Origin: JADJLQ01 sp964405735
GTDB lineage: Bacteria > Bacteroidota > Bacteroidia > Chitinophagales > Saprospiraceae
Assembly: GCA_964405735.1 (NCBI GenBank)
Contig: CAYOPD010000095.1
Location: forward strand, 1 to 15,843
Direction: 5' to 3'
Length of the DNA: 15,843 nucleotides
Part shown: piece after piece, positions 8,473 through 15,056 of the stretch
Layout of the letters: each line of letters starts with the position of its first letter
Numbering within the stretch: position 1 is the stretch's first letter
Position numbers and translations under genes: made by a program
The notes under the pieces: model-generated
Database searches by the model: none
Seen by the model: the letters and a program-made list of their open reading frames with translations, nothing else
Told to the model about the DNA's origin: nothing

Positions 8473-8482
8473 GTGGGCCCAC
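8473..8482. repeat. GTGGGCCCAC palindrome upstream of the HlyD-like gene
   Basis: A perfect 10-bp GC-rich palindrome 30 bases before the TTG start, in an otherwise AT-rich spacer. It could add structure to the leader of the hlyD-like transcript or be a protein site. Function is unknown. Confidence 0.25.
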
Positions 8483-8628
8483 TGGGAAGCAAGCCCTCCC
8501 CTAAACACCATTAATCAGATACCAAAGACTTATTGAATCAAGAAAAACCGGAAAAAACGAAGGTATGGGAAAACTATTGCGAAGTATTAAGTATTAAAAT
8601 CGTGCCTGAGCACCATATAGCCTGTTTA

Positions 8629-8748
8629 TCAAAATATAATCTTCAAAAGCCATCTCACTATCCATACCATCACAATAAAAAATATCAAAAAATCAAAAAC
8701 CGACCAGGTTTCAAGTTCTTTTTTCCAATCATTCCAATTCATCTTCAT
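8629..8748 (-). CDS. 39-aa membrane miniprotein, candidate immunity or accessory factor
   Basis: A short frame starting at ATG 8748 (alternative ATG 8742) and ending in TGA at 8629. The product starts MKMNWNDWKKELETW, a charged tryptophan-rich amphipathic stretch, followed by about 20 hydrophobic residues (FDFLIFFIVMVWIVRWLL) and a short basic end. That is a single membrane helix. It sits between the second precursor peptide (30 bp gap) and the HlyD-like gene on the same strand. Immunity proteins of peptide bacteriocins are often small membrane proteins encoded beside the precursor, so immunity is a reasonable inference; it could also help secretion or be a leaderless peptide itself. The frame is the same as that of the preceding gene, and no stop intervenes after its TAG. 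The sequence matches nothing I recognise. Support is the helix-like composition and position only. Confidence 0.55.
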   Translation of the reverse strand: MKMNWNDWKKELETWSVFDFLIFFIVMVWIVRWLLKIIF

Positions 8749-8778
8749 TCGCTCAAATTCATTCACATGATTCAGTGT

Positions 8779-8970
8779 CTATTTAACGCCTGAAACCACA
8801 GAGGCGCCGCCCATGAATGCTTCAATGCACAACAGGGTATATCTGATTGTATATCCCGCCGCATAAGATATATCCTGCCAGAATGTGCGTACTCCTGTTT
8901 CCGAACCACCACTAAACCGGATGCTTTCCTGAACACTCAGGTCTTTGAATTTAATATTGTTTTCCATCAT
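8779..8970 (-). CDS. Double-glycine-leader precursor peptide 2 (bacteriocin-like)
   Basis: A 63-residue precursor. The leader of 22 residues ends LSVQESIRFSGG, matching the consensus for C39 processing: Leu-12, Ser-11, Glu-8, bulky hydrophobic Phe-4 and Gly-Gly. Cleavage would release a 41-residue core beginning SETGVRTFW. The core is aromatic and amphipathic, then hydrophobic (ISYAAGYTIRY, TLLCIEAFMGGASVV), with one Cys at core position 26 and small-residue motifs SYAAG and SVVSG of the SxxxG type that mediate helix packing. There are two adjacent ATGs at the start (8970 and 8967). The gene follows peptide 1 by 23 bp. Together they look like a two-peptide bacteriocin of the class IIb type often annotated in Bacteroidota, but a signalling role is equally open. 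Only one Cys means no internal disulfide. Confidence 0.82.
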   Translation of the reverse strand: MMENNIKFKDLSVQESIRFSGGSETGVRTFWQDISYAAGYTIRYTLLCIEAFMGGASVVSGVK

Positions 8971-8993
8971 TTTAGAATTACAGTTAAAAAATA

Positions 8994-9179
8994 TTACAAT
9001 TTGGACGCATCCGTCCAGCCGCTGGTAAATCCCTGCTTGACCGCATCCCAGTTTTCAATAATCTGGTCTGCCAGCCAGACGAAGGAAAACCCTTTCAGCA
9101 ATTTGCTCAGGGTAGGAGATAGCTCTCCCCCGGTTGTTTCAATCAATTCATTTGGTTGAAGTTCTTCAAAATGTGCCAT
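8994..9179 (-). CDS. Double-glycine-leader precursor peptide 1 (bacteriocin-like)
   Basis: A 61-residue precursor from the ATG at 9179; another in-frame ATG at 9215 would add twelve residues that do not fit a leader. The 18-residue leader MAHFEELQPNELIETTGG has Leu-12, Glu-8, Leu-7 and Gly-Gly, as recognised by C39 peptidases; position -4 is Thr instead of the usual hydrophobic residue. The 43-residue core starts ELSPTLSKLLKGF. It has a hydrophobic/amphipathic first half, then ENWDAVKQGFTSGWTDA, in which GFTSG at core 32-36 is a GxxxG helix-packing motif typical of class IIb two-peptide bacteriocins. The NWxxxxxGFxxGW pattern resembles GG-leader peptides I know from Bacteroidota, from memory. 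No cysteine. First gene of the secretion cassette; an inverted repeat lies 76 bp upstream. Confidence 0.82.
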   Translation of the reverse strand: MAHFEELQPNELIETTGGELSPTLSKLLKGFSFVWLADQIIENWDAVKQGFTSGWTDASKL

Positions 9180-9729
9180 AATTGTTTTTTTAGAGTGATT
9201 AAAAAATGCCTTCATTTTTCGCTGACCAGCCAGGCATACAAGGCAGGCACTCCCGCTGATATAAATTCCCCGGTTTTATATCAGGCTCTACTCTAAAGAT
9301 GCATTATGCGAAAAGGCATTTACCATTCCGGAGGCAATGTGCCCTCTGCCAACTCCCGAACAAAACCACCATGGAGCATTTGACAACCTGCAGGCCCACC
9401 GGATCGATATCCACCGGTATTCCCGGTCCGGCGAATATCTCTCCGGGCTGCCTGAACTTTACTCTCATAGTGTTTCTGCTCACCCCTTTGGGTGCATCGG
9501 GTTATTATAAAAAGTCAGCTCCCCAGGTTATTCAAGGTCTTTCCCTTTATAATAATTCTACTTTCTATCACGCCCTATTCTTTAACAGGGAGACGATCTG
9601 CATTGTGTTATTAATTAAAAAATTCAATGCTCCTTTCTTCAATTTTATTTCGAATTTAGAAAGACCAATTTGAATGTACAAGGCGCTGGCTTGTTTTGTC
9701 CTGAAATGGCCTACCCTGTTTTCGGGCTA
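9180..9729. other. 550-bp intergenic region between peptide cassette and helicase
   Basis: No convincing gene on either strand. It should contain the promoter of the peptide cassette, read leftward, and the end of the helicase transcript. Positions 9541-9660 are AT-rich; 9340-9450 are more GC-rich. I find a 10-bp inverted repeat at 9256-9284 and a weak AT hairpin (7-bp arms, 4-base loop) at 9202-9219, but no clear TTG/TAnnTTTG promoter pair. A plus-strand frame of 124 codons at 9299-9673 exists but looks like chance. Confidence 0.5.
9256..9284. promoter_or_regulatory. Perfect 10-bp inverted repeat, candidate operator of the peptide cassette
   Basis: CTGATATAAA at 9256-9265 is repeated in inverse as TTTATATCAG at 9275-9284, separated by nine bases. 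It lies 76 bp upstream of peptide 1. Twofold symmetry with a centre-to-centre distance of about 19 bp (near two helical turns) suits a dimeric regulator. It could also be a stem-loop. No T-run follows it on either strand, so terminator function is less likely. Confidence 0.4.
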
Positions 9730-12192
9730 TTATTTTTGTGCTGACCAGGCCAGTGATTCACGGACCATATTGATTTCCCCATAATTGAATTCCTCCCCAA
9801 AGTGTTCTTTGATTTCTTTATTGCCAGTAGTGGTTTGAGCCTGGATATAAGCTTTGAGTTTATTGACCCGGTCCGCTGTCATGAACTGCTCCACTTCGAT
9901 CAAACCCATGCCTATATACTTAGCCAGGTGATTTTCTATTGTGGAAACGGTAAGTTCCCGCTCACGGGCTATTTCAGCTATGGTCTTGCCCTGGGTAAAA
10001 AGGACATAGGTTTTATGCTGGGTTTCCCCCTTGGGTCTTTTTTTGGGGGGATTCAGGTGAGATTCCACCATGTAATTCGGGCTCAATTGGTGATGCTTAC
10101 AATACTCTGTGATCATATGAATGATTTGTTCCCCGTATTGCGCCAGCTTTTGTTCGCCGATGCCCTTGATGGACACCAGTGCATCCCGGTTTCCCGGAAG
10201 AAGATTGCTGATCTGCTTCATGGCCTTTTGAGGCAAAACCATGTAAACCGGAAGTCCTTTTTCTTCAGCTATTCGGTCCCGCCATTGTTTAAGCACCTGG
10301 TACAAATCCGCATGTTCCAGGTTTATTTTTTCTCCTTTAGGCAATTTTAACGGAGATTTTTTTATATCCGGTTCCAGGCCGGCATTGGCTTTGGCCTGGA
10401 GATAGCGTGTGGATTCGAATCCCGTGCGGCAGGCTTGAAGCACCAGGATTTTTTCACGAACTTCCTCCATGAGCCGCTCCAAAGATTGATGAAGGGCTTT
10501 TTTAATTTCTTTATTGTCGCAGTCGAGGTCCAGGCGGTTCAAGGTTTCCACCCAATTGCCCTCCAGCCTGGAAAGCAGGTAAACAGATCCCTTTTGTATT
10601 CTTTCCTGTAAGGCCTGATTTTCCTCGGGCAATATGGGCTGCCCCAGGTAATGAGGCAATTGAAGCAGAAATTTTTCCACAATCTCCATGACTTCCGTAT
10701 CCAGCCGTTCAATCAAGTCCCGAATGGAATTAACCGTTTTGTCAACCAGGTGATTTTTGCTTTCTGCGACCAGCCGGTCCAGAAAGGCCAGTTTTTTCTT
10801 TAAAGCATGGAAATCAAACAAATCCCTGATCCACTCTTCCTGGGTATTTTTCCGGGCTGAATACAGGGTGGATTCATCAAGGGTGGTCTGCCTGGCCTCC
10901 TCATTAAAGGTGGCAATCGTATGGTCCGTCCGGATACTTTGATTATTGAGTGGCGTGCTCAATATGAGCCCTTCAAAAGTCTTGCACCGGCTGAGGGCCA
11001 CATAGACCTGGCCATGGGCAAAAGAGGCCTGGGCATCAATGATCGCTTTCTCAAAAGTCAGGCCCTGGCTTTTATGTATGGTGATGGCCCAGGCCAGTTT
11101 GAGCGGAAATTGAGTAAAGGTCCCCAGAGTCTGTTCTTCCATCTGTTTATTTTCATCCAGAGCATATTTGATATTTGACCAGCTTACCCGACCCACCTGG
11201 ATTTCATTTTCTTCTCCCTGGCAGCGAACTAAAATTTCATCTTCATGGATGGAAGTGACGGTACCGATTTTGCCATTGTAAAAGAGTTTATCCCGGCTTG
11301 CATCATTTTTAATGAACATGACCTGGGCGCCGGTTTTGAGATCCAACCGAAAATCGTTGGGAAAAGCGGATTCCGGAAACTCACCTTCCACCTCCGCCTG
11401 AAAGGAATGTATTTTACCCCGGAGTCCCAACAATCTGTTCTGGTTGATGGATTGCGCGGTGGCATTATGGGTAGTGAGGGTAATATATCCGTCATTTCCG
11501 GTGGGTTCAAAATCGGGCCGGTAACGGGTATTAAGCCATTCGATGTCCCGCTGATCCAGTTTTTTATCCCGGACCCTGTTCAACAATCGAATAAAATTTT
11601 CATCTTCCTGCCGGTATATATGTGTAAGTTCCAGGGTGAGGGGCATGCTGAGTTTAAGTGCATGGCTTTCAAAAAAATAGATGCTCGGATAATACGATTT
11701 GAGTAATTCCCATTCCTCCTCCCGGATGACGGGAGCAAGCTGATGCAGGTCCCCGATCATAAGGACCTGAACTCCTCCAAAGGGCTTAGAGTGATTCCGG
11801 AAGCGCCGAAGGACCGCATCAATACCATCCAGCAGGTCCGCACGCACCATACTGATTTCATCTATGACCAGCAGGTCCATAGCCCGGATGGTCCGGATTT
11901 TATCTTTGCTGAATCGCATTTCCTGCATTCCCCGCTGAGGTTCCAGGCCCGGTATAAAAGGCCCAAAGGGAAGTTGGAAAAAGGAATGGATGGTCACGCC
12001 ACCCGCATTTATTGCCGCCACCCCGGTCGGGGCCACCACCACTATCCTCTTGGGTGTGCTGTGCTTAAGGTTTTTCAGAAAGGTGGTTTTACCCGTTCCG
12101 GCCTTGCCCGTCAGGAAGATGTTCCTGTTGGTATACTGTACATATTGATTGGCCAGTTCCAGGCGGGCATTCACTGGATTCGTTTTATCCAT
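9730..12192 (-). CDS. Pif1-like superfamily 1B helicase with HRDC and helix-turn-helix domains
   Basis: An ATP-dependent DNA helicase of about 820 residues from the ATG at 12192; an in-frame ATG at 12240 would add 16 residues ahead of the conserved LELANQYVQYTNRN start. Motifs in order: Walker A TGKAGTGKTT at about 28-37, APTGVAA, Walker B LLVIDEISMV at about 107-116, GDLHQLAPV at 147-155, an LTHIYRQ motif, AITIHKSQGLTFEKAI (motif V) and VYVALSRCKT (motif VI). This is the Pif1/RecD-like pattern. The C-terminal half holds an HRDC domain (about 630-700, ending in LVSIKGIGEQKLAQYG) and a helix-turn-helix domain (about 735-800, TIAEIARERELTVSTIENHL), an arrangement that I associate with Bacteroidota. 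Likely role: unwinding structured DNA in replication or repair. It stands alone on its strand and is divergent from the DinB/TANGO2 operon. Confidence 0.93.
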   Translation of the reverse strand: MDKTNPVNARLELANQYVQYTNRNIFLTGKAGTGKTTFLKNLKHSTPKRIVVVAPTGVAAINAGGVTIHSFFQLPFGPFIPGLEPQRGMQEMRFSKDKIRTIRAMDLLVIDEISMVRADLLDGIDAVLRRFRNHSKPFGGVQVLMIGDLHQLAPVIREEEWELLKSYYPSIYFFESHALKLSMPLTLELTHIYRQEDENFIRLLNRVRDKKLDQRDIEWLNTRYRPDFEPTGNDGYITLTTHNATAQSINQNRLLGLRGKIHSFQAEVEGEFPESAFPNDFRLDLKTGAQVMFIKNDASRDKLFYNGKIGTVTSIHEDEILVRCQGEENEIQVGRVSWSNIKYALDENKQMEEQTLGTFTQFPLKLAWAITIHKSQGLTFEKAIIDAQASFAHGQVYVALSRCKTFEGLILSTPLNNQSIRTDHTIATFNEEARQTTLDESTLYSARKNTQEEWIRDLFDFHALKKKLAFLDRLVAESKNHLVDKTVNSIRDLIERLDTEVMEIVEKFLLQLPHYLGQPILPEENQALQERIQKGSVYLLSRLEGNWVETLNRLDLDCDNKEIKKALHQSLERLMEEVREKILVLQACRTGFESTRYLQAKANAGLEPDIKKSPLKLPKGEKINLEHADLYQVLKQWRDRIAEEKGLPVYMVLPQKAMKQISNLLPGNRDALVSIKGIGEQKLAQYGEQIIHMITEYCKHHQLSPNYMVESHLNPPKKRPKGETQHKTYVLFTQGKTIAEIARERELTVSTIENHLAKYIGMGLIEVEQFMTADRVNKLKAYIQAQTTTGNKEIKEHFGEEFNYGEINMVRESLAWSAQK

Positions 12193-12330
12193 TTTACGCA
12201 AAATTAAGGTGGCTGCCATAGTCATCACGATTTTATGCAAAATAAAGACCGGTCTGCGGCAGAGTCGGGTCTTATTCGTTTCCTTCCGTTTTTAGCCGGT
12301 TGTATGCGTTTGCATTCGAATCAAGACATT

Positions 12331-12735
12331 GATATTTCGCACGGAGCACGCGGGGGCACGGAGAAATTGCTTACATGCGAAGTGATGGTCTCAAATGAGT
12401 ATGCTTTGACGCTCGCGCTAAGTGCCGGAGCCCAGCTCTCTTTCGCGCCGGGATATTTCGCACGGAGCACACGGGGGGCACGGAGAAATTGCTTACATGA
12501 GATGTGGTGGTCCCAACCGAGTATGCTTTGACGCTCGCGCTAAGTGCCGGAGCCCAGCTCTCTTTCGCGCCGGGATATTTCGCACGGAGCACACGGGGGG
12601 CACGGAGAAATTGCTTACATGAGATGTGGTGGTCCCAACCGAGTATGCTTTGACGCTCGCGCTAAGTGCCGGAGCCCAGCTCTCTTTCGCACAAGGATAT
12701 TTCTCGCGGAGCACGCCGGGGCACAGAGAAATATC
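12331..12735. repeat. Tandem array of a 121-122 bp unit, three full copies plus a partial fourth
   Basis: Units begin with GATATTTC at 12331, 12452, 12574 and 12696. Each full unit has two conserved modules. The first, of about 45 bp, carries cACGGAGCAC, a G-run and GCACGGAGAAAT. The second, of 50 bp, runs from GAGTATGCTTTGACG to GCTCTCTTTCGC and is identical in all three copies. A variable stretch of about 20 bp separates them. Copies 2 and 3 are identical for over 110 bases, whereas copy 1 differs in the variable stretch, so the last duplication is recent. The fourth copy is only the first module, diverged, so the array begins and ends with this module. Repeats with CACGGAG-like cores occur between genes in many environmental bacteria, from memory; no transposase is linked. 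Confidence 0.92.
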
Positions 12736-12752
12736 TTTTTGTAGAGATATTT
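12696..12752. repeat. Two overlapping perfect inverted repeats at the array end
   Basis: GATATTTCTC (12696-12705) pairs with GAGAAATATC (12726-12735), a perfect 10-bp match with a 20-base GC-rich loop. The right arm is shared with a second inverted repeat: AAATATCT (12729-12736) pairs with AGATATTT (12745-12752), eight bases with an 8-base loop. The two hairpins exclude each other. A further palindrome, AAGATATCTT, lies at 12771-12780. All are upstream of the DinB-like gene, so they could act in its leader or mark an element end. Confidence 0.55.
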
Positions 12753-12817
12753 TTGCCGTATCCCATTCAGAAGATATCTTTCGGTCTGAATTATTTTTAA
12801 AGCCAAATATCATTTTC

Positions 12818-13300
12818 ATGATCCCCCTGAAGGAAGCCATGGCCAGCCTGGCTGAAGTGCTGGAAACATGCGGCCAGGATACTTATATCCAACCCTGCCA
12901 CCTGCTTGGCAATGCCTCCATCGGAAAACATACTCGTCATATCATTGAAATGTTCCAATGCCTGGATGAAGGTTATCATCAGGGATCATTTTCCTATGAC
13001 GAACGAAAGCGGGAAGGACAAATCGAGTCCGACCTCAGTCATGCGCTCCGGCTTATCCAGGATATCGTCCAAAAAGCAGACCGTCCCAACCGGGGACTGA
13101 ATATGAGATATTTTTTCCACGGACAGCCTTCGATACTGCCAACAAATTATTACCGGGAACTGATGTATAACCTCGAACATTGCATCCATCACCAGGCCCT
13201 GATCCGGGTAGCCATTGAATCCATGACCAGCCTGGCCCTGCCGGAACATTTTGGGGTCTCACCCTCCACCCTCAGTTACCGGGCGCGATGTGCACAGTGA
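12818..13300 (+). CDS. DinB-superfamily protein
   Basis: A 160-residue helical protein starting at the ATG at 12818. The same frame is open back to 12626, but that part is a translation of the tandem repeat and does not belong to the gene. SIGKHTRHIIEMFQCLDEGY at about 34-53 and NLEHCIHHQALIRVA at about 118-132 hold the histidines expected of the four-helix DinB/YfiT fold, which binds a divalent metal (candidates His38/His41 and His121/His125). SYDERKREGQIESD between them and LPEHFGVSPSTL at the end also fit this subfamily. Members include bacillithiol S-transferases and damage-inducible proteins of unknown function; the activity here is not determined. The stop overlaps the start of the TANGO2-like gene by 13 bp, so the two are probably cotranslated. 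Confidence 0.82.
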   Translation: MIPLKEAMASLAEVLETCGQDTYIQPCHLLGNASIGKHTRHIIEMFQCLDEGYHQGSFSYDERKREGQIESDLSHALRLIQDIVQKADRPNRGLNMRYFFHGQPSILPTNYYRELMYNLEHCIHHQALIRVAIESMTSLALPEHFGVSPSTLSYRARCAQ

Positions 13301-14007
13301 CTTATTTCCATACCGGAAAATCCAGAATCATTACCTCCAGCCGGGATGAAAAAACCTCTTGTCCCCCGTCGGTTGAGCCCGAAATGATTATACACGGAAG
13401 CCGGCGGTTGTTTTTCAGTCGTGATTCCCGTTCAGGAGGTACCTGGTTTATTTCCGACGACCATAAACGAGTGGCGGTATTGTTAAATGGAGCCTTTCAT
13501 AAGCACGAAGTCCGTCCGGCTTACGAAAAAAGCCGCGGTTTGGTATTGATTGACCTCTTTGAGGCGGAGCAATTTGTAACGGCTTTTGAAACCTACCGCC
13601 TTGCCGATATCGAACCTTTCCAGGTCCTCTATATGGATCATCGTGGACTTTTTCGCCTGGTTTGGGACGGAACAAATAAAAAGATCCTTGAACTGAATCA
13701 TTATCATGCCTATATTTTTTCTTCCATCACTCTATATGATGAGGATGCCATGAAGCTCCGGGAGGACTGGTTTTCAGATTTTATCCGGAATACTAAAAAT
13801 ATCCGCCGGCAAGACCTTTTCGATTTCCACCTCCATCATCAAAAGAATGACCCGGTCAACGGCCTCCGGATACTCAGGGAAAATCAACACAAGACACATA
13901 ATATCTCTCAGGTTGAAATTTCTGCCGAAGGCGGCATCTATACCTACCTGGACCTTGCAAAAAAAATACCAATGGAAAAATGGATAAGCCGGGCTCAGCC
14001 GATTTAA
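13288..14007 (+). CDS. TANGO2/NRDE-family protein
   Basis: A 239-residue protein starting MCTVTYFHTGKSRIITSSRDE, the signature of the TANGO2 (transport and Golgi organisation 2, NRDE) family. The conserved Cys2 is present, and in related Ntn-hydrolase-like folds it would be the N-terminal nucleophile. The motif that gives the family its name, NRDE, reads SRDE here, an Asn to Ser change. SGGTWFISDDHKRVAVLLNG at about 49-68 is the other conserved block (GGTW...LLN). In animals TANGO2 homologues have been linked to heme movement and lipid metabolism; the role of the bacterial proteins is not clear. It overlaps the DinB-like gene upstream by 13 bp and the ATP-grasp gene downstream by 28 bp, indicating one transcript with coupled translation. 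Confidence 0.9.
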   Translation: MCTVTYFHTGKSRIITSSRDEKTSCPPSVEPEMIIHGSRRLFFSRDSRSGGTWFISDDHKRVAVLLNGAFHKHEVRPAYEKSRGLVLIDLFEAEQFVTAFETYRLADIEPFQVLYMDHRGLFRLVWDGTNKKILELNHYHAYIFSSITLYDEDAMKLREDWFSDFIRNTKNIRRQDLFDFHLHHQKNDPVNGLRILRENQHKTHNISQVEISAEGGIYTYLDLAKKIPMEKWISRAQPI

Positions 14008-15056
14008 TCTTCCGGCTTAAATTAAAACTTCACCGGCTGACGCACTGGGAATACTGGCCGATATGGACCCTTTATCTCCCCCTGGCGCCCTGGTGCCTGG
14101 TCTGCATTTTAAGGGCGCGGTCATTTGGTTTTTTCAATGCGACAAACCCATCGTTTAAAAACGGCGGGATGAGCCCGGAGTCAAAAGATGAAATGCATAA
14201 AAACTTTCCGCCCGGCCTGCTGCCCAAATCGATTTTGATTAGAAAAGGCGATGCCCTTCCTGATTTTGAAAAATCGCTGAGCGAACAAAACCTGTCCTTC
14301 CCCCTTCTTGTGAAACCGGACCGGGGCTACCGGGGAAAAAGAGTAAAACTGGTCCGGGATGTCAATGACCTGAAACAATATGCTTCAAAAGCCGGATTTG
14401 ATTTCCTCATCCAGGAATACATTTCCCTGCCTTTGGAGATTGGTGTCTTTTATATGCGCTACCCTGATCAACCAAGGGGATTCATCAGTGGTATCGTGGA
14501 AAAAAAGGGGGTAATGGTTACCGGGGATGGACTGCAGACCGTTGGGGAGTTGCTTCTTAAAAGTTTCCGTTATCATCCCCAGTCGTCCTGGCTGGAAGAA
14601 GAAAATCCATCTGACTGGAATACGATTTTAGGAAAAGATGAACCTCTGCTCTTGTCAACCATTGGCAACCACGCCCGGGGCTCCACCTTTTACGACAGGA
14701 GTCACAAAGCCAATGAAAAACTCATTGCCGAAATAGACCGGCTCAGTCAGTCCATTCCAGGATTTTATTATGGGCGATACGATATCAAGTTCAATTCCTG
14801 GGAAGAACTGGAAAAAGGTTTGAATTATAAAGTAATCGAATTAAACGGAGCTTTCAGTGAGCCCACCCATATCTTTGACCCGGGCCATTCCTATGGATTC
14901 GGCTTGCTGGAAATGGGGCGCCACTGGAAACGCATGACGGATATCGCCATTTTGAATCGTGCCCGGGGTCATCCCTACTTACCCCTTATTGGCCTATTCC
15001 GAATGATCATGGATATTTACCGGAATAAAAAGAATTTGGATGGGGGGAAGGGGTGA
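13980..15056 (+). CDS. Membrane-associated ATP-grasp ligase (D-Ala-D-Ala ligase-like)
   Basis: A 358-residue protein. Residues about 22-46 (THWEYWPIWTLYLPLAPWC) are hydrophobic and aromatic and probably lie in or on the membrane, followed by ARSFGFFNATNPSFKNGGM, a conserved-looking linker. The ATP-grasp part has FPLLVKPDRGYRGKRV at 107-122 (nucleotide-binding lysine and glycine-rich loop), FLIQEYI at 142-148 (adenine pocket) and, near residues 268-300, YGRYDIKF and KVIELNGAFSEPTH with the acidic and Asn metal ligands. Such enzymes join a carboxylate to an amine or other nucleophile through an acyl-phosphate. Relatives are often annotated D-alanine-D-alanine ligase, but this is not a regular Ddl, and the substrate is unknown. 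It starts 28 bp inside the TANGO2-like gene and ends inside a strong hairpin. Confidence 0.85.
   Translation: MDKPGSADLIFRLKLKLHRLTHWEYWPIWTLYLPLAPWCLVCILRARSFGFFNATNPSFKNGGMSPESKDEMHKNFPPGLLPKSILIRKGDALPDFEKSLSEQNLSFPLLVKPDRGYRGKRVKLVRDVNDLKQYASKAGFDFLIQEYISLPLEIGVFYMRYPDQPRGFISGIVEKKGVMVTGDGLQTVGELLLKSFRYHPQSSWLEEENPSDWNTILGKDEPLLLSTIGNHARGSTFYDRSHKANEKLIAEIDRLSQSIPGFYYGRYDIKFNSWEELEKGLNYKVIELNGAFSEPTHIFDPGHSYGFGLLEMGRHWKRMTDIAILNRARGHPYLPLIGLFRMIMDIYRNKKNLDGGKG

Larger units (their letters stand above)
12193..12817. other. 625-bp divergent intergenic region dominated by tandem repeats
   Basis: The space between the helicase and DinB-like starts should hold both promoters, but I see no confident promoter elements. 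About two thirds is a tandem array (12331-12735) and the adjoining inverted repeats. Several frames stay open through the array on both strands, but their products are periodic translations of the repeat and not genes. Confidence 0.6.

Noticed and set aside
9202..9219. AT-rich 7-bp hairpin before peptide 1 as a terminator or riboswitch
   Set aside because: The stem is mostly A-T pairs with a 4-base loop and too weak. It may be chance in an AT-rich leader.
9304..9468. Minus-strand frame of 54 codons upstream of the peptide genes, considered as a third precursor
   Set aside because: It has no double-glycine leader and no match to the other two precursors. Composition does not suggest a real gene.
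9299..9673. Plus-strand frame of 124 codons in the intergenic region
   Set aside because: No domain or signal recognised, mixed composition, AT-rich second half, and overlap with the likely cassette promoter. It is probably a chance frame.
12331..12735. Repeat array considered as CRISPR
   Set aside because: Units are 121-122 bp with long identical parts and only a roughly 20-bp variable stretch that is the same in copies 2 and 3; no cas genes are present.
12626..12817. 64-residue N-terminal extension of the DinB-like protein
   Set aside because: It translates the tandem repeat and its flank. The DinB-like fold is complete from the ATG at 12818.
12371..12840. Several overlapping frames on both strands across the array
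   Set aside because: Their products are periodic translations of the repeat in different phases, with no independent start or domain.
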